A DNA stretch of 64,000 nt from Flavobacterium sp. UBA7663 (GTDB lineage: Bacteria > Bacteroidota > Bacteroidia > Flavobacteriales > Flavobacteriaceae), in the NCBI RefSeq assembly GCF_002483315.1, contig NZ_DLHR01000015.1, positions 170,957-234,956 on the forward strand, read 5' to 3'. The position numbers and the translations under genes are program-made. This document shows, piece after piece, positions 16,117 through 24,352 of this stretch. A model generated the notes under the pieces. That model did no database searches and was not told the origin of the DNA. It saw only the letters and a program-made list of their open reading frames with translations. Every line of letters starts with the position of its first letter. The first letter of the stretch is position 1.

Positions 16117-16937
16117 TGGCAGATAAAAACATAAAAGAGATGTCGTTTTTAGACCATCTCGAAGAATTACGTTGGTTATTAGTTAGAAGTTCGGCAGCCA
16201 TTATTATTTGCGGAATAGTCGCTTTCTTTTTTAGCGATTTTATTTTCAATGAAATTATTTTTGGCCCTAAGAATCCAAACTTTATCACTTACCAATTATT
16301 TTGTGAATTAGGAAAACAATTTGATTTACAAGAAACTTTATGCATCACCGAAATCAACCTTCCAATTCAAAACAGGGAAATGGGCGGACAGTTTTCGATG
16401 CACATGTGGACATCCATTACTGTAGGATTCATTTTTGCCTTTCCATTTATTTTATGGGAAATTTGGAAATTTATTAGTCCTGCTTTGTATGAAAAAGAAA
16501 GAAAATATGCAGTATCATTCATTATTGTTTCTTCCCTTTTGTTTTTTGTTGGAGTACTGTTTGGCTACTATTTAATTGCTCCATTATCTGTTCAATTCTT
16601 TGCCAGTTATATTGTGAGTCCTGAAATTAGCAACTCTATTGATATTAATTCGTATATCAGTTTAATGAAAACATCAGCTATAGCTAGTGGACTATTATTT
16701 GAATTACCAATTATAATCTTCTTCCTTACAAAAATAGGATTAGTAACTCCTGAATTTTTAAGAAAATACCGTAAATATACTTTGGTTATCGTGTTAATTG
16801 TGGCAGCAGTTATTACACCGCCAGATGTTTTAAGTCAAATCATAGTTTCGATTCCAATTATGATATTGTACGAAGCTAGTATTTTGATTAGTGTTTTAGT
16901 TGTAAAAAGTCAAGAAAGAGAAAAATTAAAAGCATAA
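16116..16937 (+). CDS. tatC: Sec-independent protein translocase TatC
   Basis: A 273-residue inner-membrane protein with six transmembrane helices, the core of the twin-arginine translocase that recognises RR signal peptides. The N-terminal MSFLDHLEELRWLL motif and FAFPFILWEIWKFISPALYEKERK are diagnostic. An enlarged first periplasmic loop (about 50-95, with two Cys) is normal for Bacteroidota. The ATG overlaps the kdsD stop (TAATG), implying translational coupling. No tatA is in this window. Confidence 0.95.
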   Translation: MADKNIKEMSFLDHLEELRWLLVRSSAAIIICGIVAFFFSDFIFNEIIFGPKNPNFITYQLFCELGKQFDLQETLCITEINLPIQNREMGGQFSMHMWTSITVGFIFAFPFILWEIWKFISPALYEKERKYAVSFIIVSSLLFFVGVLFGYYLIAPLSVQFFASYIVSPEISNSIDINSYISLMKTSAIASGLLFELPIIIFFLTKIGLVTPEFLRKYRKYTLVIVLIVAAVITPPDVLSQIIVSIPIMILYEASILISVLVVKSQEREKLKA

Positions 16938-16940
16938 ATT

Positions 16941-17291
16941 ATGTCAGATTTAGTAAAAGAATTCAATGATTATCGTTCAAAAATGAACGAAAAATTATTA
17001 GCCGATAACAACAAAGTCATCAAAAGAATTTTCAATGTAGACACTAATGCTTACATGGAAGGCGCTTTAGACGTAAAAACTAAAGAACTTTTAGGCTTAG
17101 TAGCGTCAGCGGTATTACGTTGCGATGATTGTATCAAATATCATTTAGAAACGGCTTACAAAAACGGCGTTACTAAAGAAGAAATGATGGAAAGCATGGG
17201 AATTGCTACTTTAGTAGGCGGAACCATTGTAATTCCTCACTTAAGAAGAGCTTACGAGTTTTGGGAAGCTTTAGAGGAGCAAACTAAATAA
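16941..17291 (+). CDS. carboxymuconolactone decarboxylase / AhpD-like protein
   Basis: A 116-residue all-helical protein of the AhpD-like superfamily. The redox motif VLRCDDCIKYHLETA (CxxC plus a downstream His) marks alkylhydroperoxidase D-like members rather than the true decarboxylase. It probably has thiol-peroxidase or disulfide activity; the substrate is unknown. It lies three bases after tatC and upstream of lptB, within the kdsD-tatC-lptB operon. Confidence 0.88.
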   Translation: MSDLVKEFNDYRSKMNEKLLADNNKVIKRIFNVDTNAYMEGALDVKTKELLGLVASAVLRCDDCIKYHLETAYKNGVTKEEMMESMGIATLVGGTIVIPHLRRAYEFWEALEEQTK

Positions 17292-17377
17292 TTGTTAAAA
17301 GATAAATTGTTAAATTGTTTATTCGTTTATTTGTAAATCGATTAAACAATTCAACTTCTAAACATGTAAACCTTAGA
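17292..17377. repeat. low-complexity spacer words inside the kdsD-lptB operon
   Basis: The spacer repeats near-identical words (AATTGTTAAAAGATAAATTGTTAAATTG, then TTAAACAATTCAA). It is the same type of decayed intergenic text seen elsewhere in the first 23 kb. An apparent N-terminal extension of lptB through it is not credible. Confidence 0.4.
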
Positions 17378-18175
17378 ATGAAATTAAGAGCAGAAAATTT
17401 AGTTAAAACCTATAAAAAAAGAAGTGTAGTAAAAGGAATTTCCGTGGAAGTTAATCAAGGGGAAATCGTGGGTTTATTGGGTCCAAATGGTGCTGGTAAA
17501 ACCACTTCGTTCTACATGATTGTAGGTTTAGTAAAACCAAATAGCGGGAATATCTATCTTGACGATATGGATATTACCAACTTCCCAATGTACAAACGTG
17601 CACAAAACGGAATCGGTTATTTGGCACAAGAAGCTTCTGTTTTTAGAAAATTAAGTATCGAAGATAACATTTTGAGTGTTTTGCAATTAACCACACTTTC
17701 AAAAGCTGAACAAGAAGCTAAAATGGAAGAATTAATTGCGGAGTTTGCATTGGAACATATTCGTACCAATCGTGGTGATTTACTTTCAGGTGGAGAACGT
17801 CGTCGTACAGAAATTGCACGTGCTTTAGCAACTGATCCAAAATTCATTCTTTTGGACGAACCGTTTGCCGGAGTTGACCCTGTTGCAGTAGAAGATATTC
17901 AGCGAATTGTAGCGCAATTAAAAAATAAAAACATCGGAATTTTAATTACTGACCATAACGTTCAAGAAACTTTAGCGATTACCGATAAAACTTACTTAAT
18001 GTTTGAAGGAGGCATTCTAAAAGCCGGAAAACCAGAAGAATTAGTAGCAGATGAAATGGTAAGACGTGTTTATCTTGGACAAAACTTCGAATTACGTAAA
18101 ACAAAAATTGATTTTGATGCTCCGAAAACAACCATCATTCATGGTAAAGGAGAATTAAATTTGAATAAAGAGTAG
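17378..18175 (+). CDS. lptB: LPS export ABC transporter ATP-binding protein LptB
   Basis: A 265-residue ATPase that powers LPS extraction from the inner membrane with LptFG. Walker A is GPNGAGKTTSFYMI, the Q-loop region YLAQEASVFRKLS is typical of LptB, the signature is LSGGERRRTEIARAL, and Walker B is FILLDEPFAGVDP. The ATG at 17378 (MKLRAENLVK) gives the family start; the longer frame from 17315 runs through spacer repeats. A C-terminal extension of about 25 residues (KTKIDFDAPKTTII) is common in Bacteroidota. Confidence 0.95.
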   Translation: MKLRAENLVKTYKKRSVVKGISVEVNQGEIVGLLGPNGAGKTTSFYMIVGLVKPNSGNIYLDDMDITNFPMYKRAQNGIGYLAQEASVFRKLSIEDNILSVLQLTTLSKAEQEAKMEELIAEFALEHIRTNRGDLLSGGERRRTEIARALATDPKFILLDEPFAGVDPVAVEDIQRIVAQLKNKNIGILITDHNVQETLAITDKTYLMFEGGILKAGKPEELVADEMVRRVYLGQNFELRKTKIDFDAPKTTIIHGKGELNLNKE

Positions 18176-18417
18176 TTTTTTTGTTGCACAAAGTTTCTCA
18201 AAGTTAAGTACGAAGTCACACAAGGTTTATTAAAGTATTCTTATTATTCAAGAGATGCTTAACAGCATGACAAACTATACGTATAGTCTAATATGAACTA
18301 TGCAAAGTGCAACGTCCGAAACTTCGGACTTAATCAACTCAAAGTAAAACTATTGTAACTATGTGTTTAAATAAATAGTGTGCATTGTGCATTCTTTGTA
18401 ACCTTAGTGGTTAAAAA
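18176..18417. repeat. decayed intergenic repeat module, copy 1
   Basis: No gene is visible in these 242 bases. They contain words such as CACAAAGTTTCTCAAAGTT near the left end and the inverse-sense TTTGTAACCTTAGTGGTTAAAA at the right end. A perfect GTCCGAA-AC-TTCGGAC hairpin lies at 18314-18329. A block at about 18263-18315 (AGCATGACAAAC, then TCTAATATGAACTATG) is clearly related to 21375-21425. It is probably non-coding repeat debris. Confidence 0.55.
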
Positions 18418-19269
18418 TCAACGAATACACTTCAACAGCAACTTATTTTTATTACCATTAAAAATATTCACATCCACCATTCCTTCAATACCTTGAATTT
18501 GAGCTTTTTCGGTGAATTGCCAAAATAGCCAATCGTCTTCTAAATGATTACGCCAAAAATTATAATTAGCAATCCAAAGTGGATAATCTGAAAATTCTTC
18601 TTTTAAGAAATCGGTGTAATAACTTTCGCCTGAATAAATAATTGGTTTTACTTTATAATGCTTTTCTACCTTTTTTAACCAACGACGTAATCCTACTTTT
18701 AAACTATCTATTGATTGGGATTTTGGTAATTTTTCGATATCCAAAACGGGAGGCAAATCGCCTTTTTCTAGTTTTACATTTTTGATGAAATTTTCAGCTT
18801 GAGCAATCGAATTTTCATTAGGACGATAATAATGGTAAGCACCTCTAATAAGTTCTCGTTCTTTTGAAGCTTTCCAATTCTCTTTGAATCTTTTGTCTGT
18901 TTTATTTTTTCCAGCTGTAGCTCTGATAAAAACAAAAGACAATTCAAATGATTCATCAATATGATAGGTTTGTTCCCAATCGATTTCACTTTGGTATTCC
19001 GACACATCAAAACCTATGGCTTTGTCATCGTGTTTGTGTAATACTTCGTAAATTCGGATATCGGCTAATTTTCGCTCTTCTTTGGATAAAGTTTCAACAT
19101 TTTTATCGGTTTTAAAACCTAAATAATACAAGAAACCATCTCGGAATTTATAAATTCCAATCGCAACAAATAGCAATAAAACGAAAGAAATTAGGTAGAA
19201 AATCCATTTACTCTTAGTGTTGGATTTTCGTTTTGTAGTAGGTTTTCGTCTGTAATTTTTGGACGCCAT
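18418..19269 (-). CDS. GH25 family lysozyme, membrane-anchored
   Basis: A 283-residue protein with a basic N-terminus, one transmembrane anchor (WIFYLISFVLLLFVAIGIY, about 24-42) and a GH25 muramidase domain at about 75-280. Signature stretches are AIGFDVSEYQ with the first catalytic Asp, FVFIRATAG, and PPVLDIEKL with the Asp-x-Glu pair. It should cleave the MurNAc-GlcNAc bond of peptidoglycan in the periplasm. Its ATG overlaps the last base of pssA, so the two form an operon. A housekeeping cell-wall role is likelier than a phage origin. Confidence 0.9.
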   Translation of the reverse strand: MASKNYRRKPTTKRKSNTKSKWIFYLISFVLLLFVAIGIYKFRDGFLYYLGFKTDKNVETLSKEERKLADIRIYEVLHKHDDKAIGFDVSEYQSEIDWEQTYHIDESFELSFVFIRATAGKNKTDKRFKENWKASKERELIRGAYHYYRPNENSIAQAENFIKNVKLEKGDLPPVLDIEKLPKSQSIDSLKVGLRRWLKKVEKHYKVKPIIYSGESYYTDFLKEEFSDYPLWIANYNFWRNHLEDDWLFWQFTEKAQIQGIEGMVDVNIFNGNKNKLLLKCIR

Positions 19270-20012
19270 TACGCCTTAGCCATCGTTTTATTACTGATTA
19301 CCGAAACCAGCACATAACTAATGATAATCAATGGAATCGCCAAAAATCCTAAAATAAAAAAGGACAATAAAGAACCGATTAAAAACAAGATTTGCATTTT
19401 ATATTTCGACCAAGTAAATTCTTTAATTTTCAATGAAAACAACGGAATTTCGGCATTTAAAATATACGAACTCAAAATCGTGATAAACAACAATACATAA
19501 GGATTATACAACACTGTAGTCAATCCTTCAAAGTCATTAGCATATTGAATCATAGGAATACTCATAATTACTAATGCATTGGCAGGTGTTGGCAATCCTA
19601 TAAAAGAATCGGTTTGACGTGTATCGATATTAAAATTTGCCAAACGATAACAAGACGCTAACGTAATTAAGAAGCCTAAATAAGGCACAAATCCCATATA
19701 AAAATACTCTTCTGTTAAATAATAAACCGAAGTAGAATCTTCTTGAATATTTTGAAACAACACAAACATCATTAATCCAGGCACCACACCGCAAGTCACC
19801 ATATCTGCTAAAGAATCTAATTGCACACCTAAAGGTCCGGCCACATTGAATTTTCTAGCTAAAAATCCGTCCCAAAAATCAAAGAAAATACCCAAACAAA
19901 CAAAAATAAACGCTTCATCATAATAGCCTTTAAAAATAGCGATGATAGCTAACAATCCTGCTGCTAAGTTTAGCAAAGTGATTAGATTGGGAATGTGTTT
20001 TTTGATATTCAT
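19269..20012 (-). CDS. pssA: CDP-diacylglycerol--serine O-phosphatidyltransferase
   Basis: A 247-residue inner-membrane enzyme making phosphatidylserine, the precursor of phosphatidylethanolamine. The CDP-alcohol phosphatidyltransferase signature D-G-x2-A-R-x8-G-x3-D-x3-D is intact (WDGFLARKFNVAGPLGVQLD, then SLAD). There are about seven hydrophobic segments. It is the first gene of a pssA-GH25 pair and has a good promoter. Confidence 0.94.
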   Translation of the reverse strand: MNIKKHIPNLITLLNLAAGLLAIIAIFKGYYDEAFIFVCLGIFFDFWDGFLARKFNVAGPLGVQLDSLADMVTCGVVPGLMMFVLFQNIQEDSTSVYYLTEEYFYMGFVPYLGFLITLASCYRLANFNIDTRQTDSFIGLPTPANALVIMSIPMIQYANDFEGLTTVLYNPYVLLFITILSSYILNAEIPLFSLKIKEFTWSKYKMQILFLIGSLLSFFILGFLAIPLIIISYVLVSVISNKTMAKA

Positions 20013-20068
20013 ATAACGTGACTTTAAAACTCTTAATTTAATATTAGTATTACAACTAAAACGAATTG

Positions 20069-20099
20069 CAAAATTACAACTAAAAAAGACCTAAAAAAA
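20069..20099 (-). promoter_or_regulatory. pssA promoter
   Basis: On the minus strand a TTTT tract, 19 bases, then TAATTTTG (20076-20069) followed by C. The -7 box is perfect and the -33 box has three of four matches. The leader is about 50 bases. Confidence 0.5.
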
Positions 20100-20151
20100 A
20101 GCCTTCCCTAATTTACAGCAAATGTAATACAATAAGTTAATACTTTTAGAG

Positions 20152-20182
20152 TTTACTATTTGAGAAATTTATTTCATCTTTG
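20152..20182 (+). promoter_or_regulatory. probable promoter of the PorV-like gene
   Basis: TTTA (20152-20155), exactly 19 bases, then CATCTTTG (20175-20182). It has three of four and five of six consensus matches. The expected start lies only about eight bases before the TTG at 20197, so the mRNA would be nearly leaderless. Confidence 0.4.
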
Positions 20183-20196
20183 TAAAAAAATTGGCA

Positions 20197-21270
20197 TTGA
20201 AAAAGACCATTTTACTACTTTTAATTTGTTTTTGTGGGACAACCTATGGGCAAACCGTACGAAAATATTCAAATGAGTTTATGAATATTGGCGTTGATGC
20301 AGCTGCTTTAGGAATGTCTAATGCTGTCGTGTCGCATACTGGCGATGTAAATTCCGGCTATTGGAATCCTGCTGGATTATTGAAACTAGAAGACAAACAG
20401 TTTTCATTGATGCACGCTAATTATTTTGCCAATATAGCACAATACGATTATGCAGGTTTTGCCATGCCGATTGACGACCGAAGTGCGGTTGGAATTTCCT
20501 TAATTCGTTTTGGAGTTGATGATATTTTAAACACCACACAATTAATTGATAGCGAAGGAAACATCGACTACAACAGAATTTCGCTTTTTTCTACTGCCGA
20601 TTATGGCTTAACCGTTTCTTATGCTAGAAGTTTACCCATTGAAGGATTAAATTACGGAGTAAATGCGAAAGTAATCCGAAGAATTATTGGGGATTTTGCT
20701 AATTCTTGGGGATTTGGATTGGATTTAGGAATTCAGTACATCAGTGATGACGAAGATTGGAAATTTGGTTTAATGATTCGCGATATTACCACTACTTACA
20801 ATACTTGGACCATAGATGAAGAGAAGTTTCAAGAAATTGCCGATGCCATTCCAGGTGAAAATCAAGAATTACCAGAAACTAGTGAGATTACGCTTCCAAA
20901 AGCACAATTAGGAATGTCAAAAAAATGGATTATTCGTTACGATTATAGTTTGTTAGCGGCGACCAATTTAAACATGCAATTTACGCGAACCAATGATATT
21001 ATTTCAACGAACACAGTAAGTATTGATCCTGCTCTTGGATTGGAATTTGGTTATATCGATTTGGTTTATTTGAGAGCGGGTGTTGGAAATTTTCAGCAAA
21101 TTACGCAAATTGACGATTCTAAAAAATTAAGTTTTCAACCGAATATTGGATTAGGATTCAAATACAAAGGCATTCAAGTTGACTATGCTTTAACAGATTT
21201 AGGTGACCAAAGTGCGGCTTTATATTCCAACATTTTTTCCATAAAAGTAGATTGGGAATTGTTTAGATGA
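20197..21270 (+). CDS. PorV/PorQ family outer-membrane protein (type IX secretion related)
   Basis: A 357-residue predicted beta-barrel with signal peptide (KKTILLLLICFCGTTYGQ). The N-terminal FMNIGVDAAALGMSNAVV and SGYWNPAGL are typical of the PorV/PorQ/FadL-like family. PorV carries cargo in type IX secretion, and paralogs of this type (sometimes called PorV2) are common, so the exact role is open. No ATG fits. Two in-frame TTG codons exist at 20191 and 20197, and the second gives the usual MKK-type signal start. Confidence 0.78.
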   Translation: MKKTILLLLICFCGTTYGQTVRKYSNEFMNIGVDAAALGMSNAVVSHTGDVNSGYWNPAGLLKLEDKQFSLMHANYFANIAQYDYAGFAMPIDDRSAVGISLIRFGVDDILNTTQLIDSEGNIDYNRISLFSTADYGLTVSYARSLPIEGLNYGVNAKVIRRIIGDFANSWGFGLDLGIQYISDDEDWKFGLMIRDITTTYNTWTIDEEKFQEIADAIPGENQELPETSEITLPKAQLGMSKKWIIRYDYSLLAATNLNMQFTRTNDIISTNTVSIDPALGLEFGYIDLVYLRAGVGNFQQITQIDDSKKLSFQPNIGLGFKYKGIQVDYALTDLGDQSAALYSNIFSIKVDWELFR

Positions 21271-21559
21271 TGGAAGATGAATAGTGGATGCTGAAACTAA
21301 ACATATAAGTCATAAAAGTTTTTAAATATGGAAATTGGAAAGTATTGAATAAGTTCATAAAAGAAACTTGAATAGCATGACAAACAAATCGTAAATCTAA
21401 TGTGAATTATGTCAAGTGAAACGCTTAAAATATAGACAAAGCAAATCCTAATGTGTCTATGTGTTGAAAAAATCCGCTTAAACCAGCGATTTGCGTAAGC
21501 AAACCCGTTTCATCCGCGTACCAAAAACTTGAAACCTGAAACTTGAAACAAAATATAGA
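21271..21559. repeat. decayed intergenic repeat module, copy 2
   Basis: No gene is visible in these 289 bases. The segment 21375-21425 (AGCATGACAAAC, then TCTAATGTGAATTATG, then AAGTGAAACG) matches copy 1 near 18263-18315 in sequence and orientation. The right end repeats CTTGAAACCTGAAACTTGAAAC (about 21529-21550). I see no terminator or promoter of good quality. Confidence 0.55.
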
Positions 21560-22681
21560 ATGACAAAAAAACTACTTTTCGCTTTACTTATTTTAATTTC
21601 TTTTAATGGGTTTACCCAAAACATCACTCTTTCTGAAAAAGCAAAAGTTAGTATTTTAACTTGTGGTTTAGGGCCAGAATCGTATGCTATGTATGGCCAC
21701 ACTGGCATTCGTATTCAAGATAGTATTCATGCTATTGATGTGGTTTACAATTATGGTGCTTTTGACTTTAGTACGCCTAATTTCATTGGTAGATTTATAA
21801 AAGGCGATTTACAATATTTTGTTACCAATGGAAGTTTCATAGATTTCTATTACAATTATCAAGCAGAAAATCGCGAAATAATTGAGCAAGAATTAGTACT
21901 AACTCCAGCACAAATCAATACATTGTTCCAACAACTAAATCATTCGGTTTATAGTGATGAACGTTATTACACTTATAAATTTATTGATAGAAATTGTACT
22001 ACGATGGTGGTGGACAAAATCAATGGAATTTTAGGTAAAGAATACATAAAATCGGACACTTACAGCCAATCGTATAGAGAAATCCTGTATCCATACATGA
22101 GCGATTTTTACATGAAATTAGGAATTCAATTGATTTTTGGAGCAAAAGTAGATGAACCAGCCACTCGCCTATTTTTACCTTATGAATTCAAAGATGCGAT
22201 TTCGGTTACCAAAATAAATGGAAATAAAATTGAAAAGAGTGATTCAAAAATTCTTCAAGTAACCAAACCTGAAATTCCTTTTAATTGGTTAAACTCGATT
22301 TATTCTTTAATTACGGCGCTTTTAATTTTAGCACTTTTAAATAAGAAGTGGATAAAAATTAGCTACTTTATCTTTGCCGGATTATTAGGTCTTTTCTTCT
22401 CTTTGGTAGGACTATACTCATTACATGAAGAGATATTATGGAATTATAACATTTTATTATTCAATCCTCTTTTATTAGTATTGGCTTGGTACATTAAGAA
22501 AGGAATTAAAGACAAAATACTGCTTTTAGGAAAAATAATTTTAGCAATGCTATTAGTTTATTTAGCTTATATGACTACAAAAATTCATTTAGGAATTGTT
22601 TGGCCTTTTATTGTCTTACATTTATATTGGGTTGGGAAAATTGTTTTACAGATTAAGAAATCAAGCACAGCACGCGGATAA
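21560..22681 (+). CDS. DUF4105 / Lnb-like membrane protein
   Basis: A 373-residue protein. A signal peptide (MTKKLLFALLILISFNGFTQ) precedes a periplasmic domain of the DUF4105 type at about 25-220. It contains CGLGPESYAMYGHTGIRI with a conserved Cys and His and DRNCTTMVVDKI with a second Cys. Four transmembrane helices follow (about 245-370). This domain has been linked to lipoprotein N-acylation (Lnb), supplying the third acyl chain; I infer rather than know that for this gene. It is alone, between repeat-rich spacers. Confidence 0.75.
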   Translation: MTKKLLFALLILISFNGFTQNITLSEKAKVSILTCGLGPESYAMYGHTGIRIQDSIHAIDVVYNYGAFDFSTPNFIGRFIKGDLQYFVTNGSFIDFYYNYQAENREIIEQELVLTPAQINTLFQQLNHSVYSDERYYTYKFIDRNCTTMVVDKINGILGKEYIKSDTYSQSYREILYPYMSDFYMKLGIQLIFGAKVDEPATRLFLPYEFKDAISVTKINGNKIEKSDSKILQVTKPEIPFNWLNSIYSLITALLILALLNKKWIKISYFIFAGLLGLFFSLVGLYSLHEEILWNYNILLFNPLLLVLAWYIKKGIKDKILLLGKIILAMLLVYLAYMTTKIHLGIVWPFIVLHLYWVGKIVLQIKKSSTARG

Positions 22682-22796
22682 AACTGATTCGCTGCTGCGA
22701 AACGCTGAAATACACAGATTTTTATCAATTAATTTTTTCTTCATATACTCTCAAACTCCAACAACCGAAGACTAACAACTAATAACCGAACACTAA
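22682..22796. repeat. decayed repeat words between the Lnb-like gene and the sugar transferase
   Basis: A 115-base convergent spacer containing AACTCCAACAACCGAAGACTAACAACTAATAACC-type text. The ACTAA/AACAACTAATAACC words repeat. No terminator hairpin is evident. Confidence 0.35.
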
Positions 22797-24179
22797 TTAC
22801 TGTCCTCTAAAAAACAATACCGTACTCAATGTTTTTACTACGATATTTACATCTAAAAACAAACTTCTGTGTTTGATGTAGTACAAATCGTATCGGAGTT
22901 TCATCAAACTATCGTCAAGATTTGAACCATATGGATAATTCACTTGTGCCCAACCTGTAAGTCCTGGTTTAATAACGTGACGCGTTTGATATAACGGAAT
23001 AGAAGCTGCAATTTGATCTACAAAAACTGGTCGTTCTGGTCTTGGACCAATAATAGCCATTTCGCCTTTTAAAACGTTAATAAATTGTGGCAATTCATCC
23101 AATCTTGTTTTACGTAGAAATTTCCCGAAAGGAGTAATTCGGCTATCATTTGTAGTAGCAAAAACAGCTCCGTTTTGTTCTGCATTTTGCACCATAGTTC
23201 GCATTTTGTAGATGGTAAATGGAATTCCGTTTTTACCTATGCGCTCTTGCGTATAAAAGAAACTTCCTTTGTTTACAAAAAGATTAATAATCCATAAAAG
23301 AGGTGCAATCAAAAAGAATCCTAACAACCCAAAAACCGCAAAAACAAGATCAAAAAGACGAGTAAAATACATGTATAACTTGTTTTGATTACTTCTACTA
23401 AATGGGAAAAACTTGTACAATTCTCTATCTTCAAATTGTATAGGTAAACGATAAGTACTATGCTCGTATACCTGATTGTATTTTCTAATAACGATTCCTT
23501 TCTCTAATAATCGTAATAACTGGTTATATAAATCAACCGATGTTAATTTGTTTTTTATATTCGCAACTACTATTTCAGAAACATATTGCAAACGTATAAA
23601 CTCATCTAATTCTTCTGTTGATATTCGTTCTACTTGAGTTTTATTTGGATTTTCATCAATAGCAATATATCCAACCACTTTATAATGTGGATTAAATTTG
23701 GCTAATTCGGTTACCAAACCATCTACATCCTTACTACATCCTACAAAAAGCACTTTTTTCATAAAACGATTCGAAGCTAAGAAAACAATATAAAAGTAGC
23801 GCCAAACTGACAATGAAATTAAAATAGAAAAGAAAAACAAAATAATCTGCAAACGATTAGAAGGTAGTACTGGCGTATAAAATGGCGTTAACAAATAGAA
23901 TAACACCGTAACAGAAGTAGTAAGAATAATACTTTTTGAAATTTGAAAACGGTTACTTGCGGTTTGCAAATTGTACATTTCAAATATAGTTCCAAAGAAA
24001 ACGATGTAGAGTGCTAATACAATAGTCCAATAAAAACTAGTTTGCGAAACTCTGAAATAATCGAATTGTGTGTAATGTCCAATTAATGCTAATGTAAGCA
24101 CCGTAAATACAACATCCATAACACGCAACAAGATTTTGCGTTCGGAAATTTCAAAATGTATTTTTTGGGAGGTACTCAT
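22797..24179 (-). CDS. polyprenyl-phosphate sugar phosphotransferase (exopolysaccharide/O-antigen initiation)
   Basis: A 460-residue inner-membrane enzyme of the WcaJ/WbaP type that transfers a sugar-1-phosphate to undecaprenyl phosphate, starting a surface-glycan repeat unit. It has four N-terminal membrane helices, a central CoA-binding-like domain (VLFVGCSKDVDGLV), a further helix near 280, and the catalytic C-terminal domain. That domain shows FFYTQERIGKNG, FTIYKMRTM, RKTRLDELPQFINVLKGEM and GPRPERP. Its position at the edge of a glycosyltransferase cluster fits initiation. It has a promoter of its own at 24198-24228. Confidence 0.93.
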   Translation of the reverse strand: MSTSQKIHFEISERKILLRVMDVVFTVLTLALIGHYTQFDYFRVSQTSFYWTIVLALYIVFFGTIFEMYNLQTASNRFQISKSIILTTSVTVLFYLLTPFYTPVLPSNRLQIILFFFSILISLSVWRYFYIVFLASNRFMKKVLFVGCSKDVDGLVTELAKFNPHYKVVGYIAIDENPNKTQVERISTEELDEFIRLQYVSEIVVANIKNKLTSVDLYNQLLRLLEKGIVIRKYNQVYEHSTYRLPIQFEDRELYKFFPFSRSNQNKLYMYFTRLFDLVFAVFGLLGFFLIAPLLWIINLFVNKGSFFYTQERIGKNGIPFTIYKMRTMVQNAEQNGAVFATTNDSRITPFGKFLRKTRLDELPQFINVLKGEMAIIGPRPERPVFVDQIAASIPLYQTRHVIKPGLTGWAQVNYPYGSNLDDSLMKLRYDLYYIKHRSLFLDVNIVVKTLSTVLFFRGQ

Positions 24180-24197
24180 TCTATTATTATTCTAATG

Positions 24198-24228
24198 CAA
24201 AGTAACGAATTTAAAAGAAATAAGAAAA
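24198..24228 (-). promoter_or_regulatory. probable promoter of the sugar phosphotransferase
   Basis: On the minus strand TTTT (24228-24225), 19 bases, then TTACTTTG (24205-24198) followed by C. Three of four and five of six consensus matches. Confidence 0.45.
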
Positions 24229-24352
24229 CTCGTGTCGCTTTTTTATTAATTTGATAATATAGTAACGCTTTATCATTCATAAGTTTGGTTAAAAGAGGGT
24301 TTTTTAACTGATTAATAAAGAAACTTAAAAATCAATTCAAAAGTATCTTAAA

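Noticed and set aside
17315..17377. N-terminal extension of lptB
   Set aside because: The extra 21 codons run through a low-complexity repeat spacer. The family start is the ATG at 17378.
18314..18329. GTCCGAA-AC-TTCGGAC hairpin as terminator of lptB
   Set aside because: It is 140 bases past the stop, has no T-run, and lies inside a degenerate repeat module.
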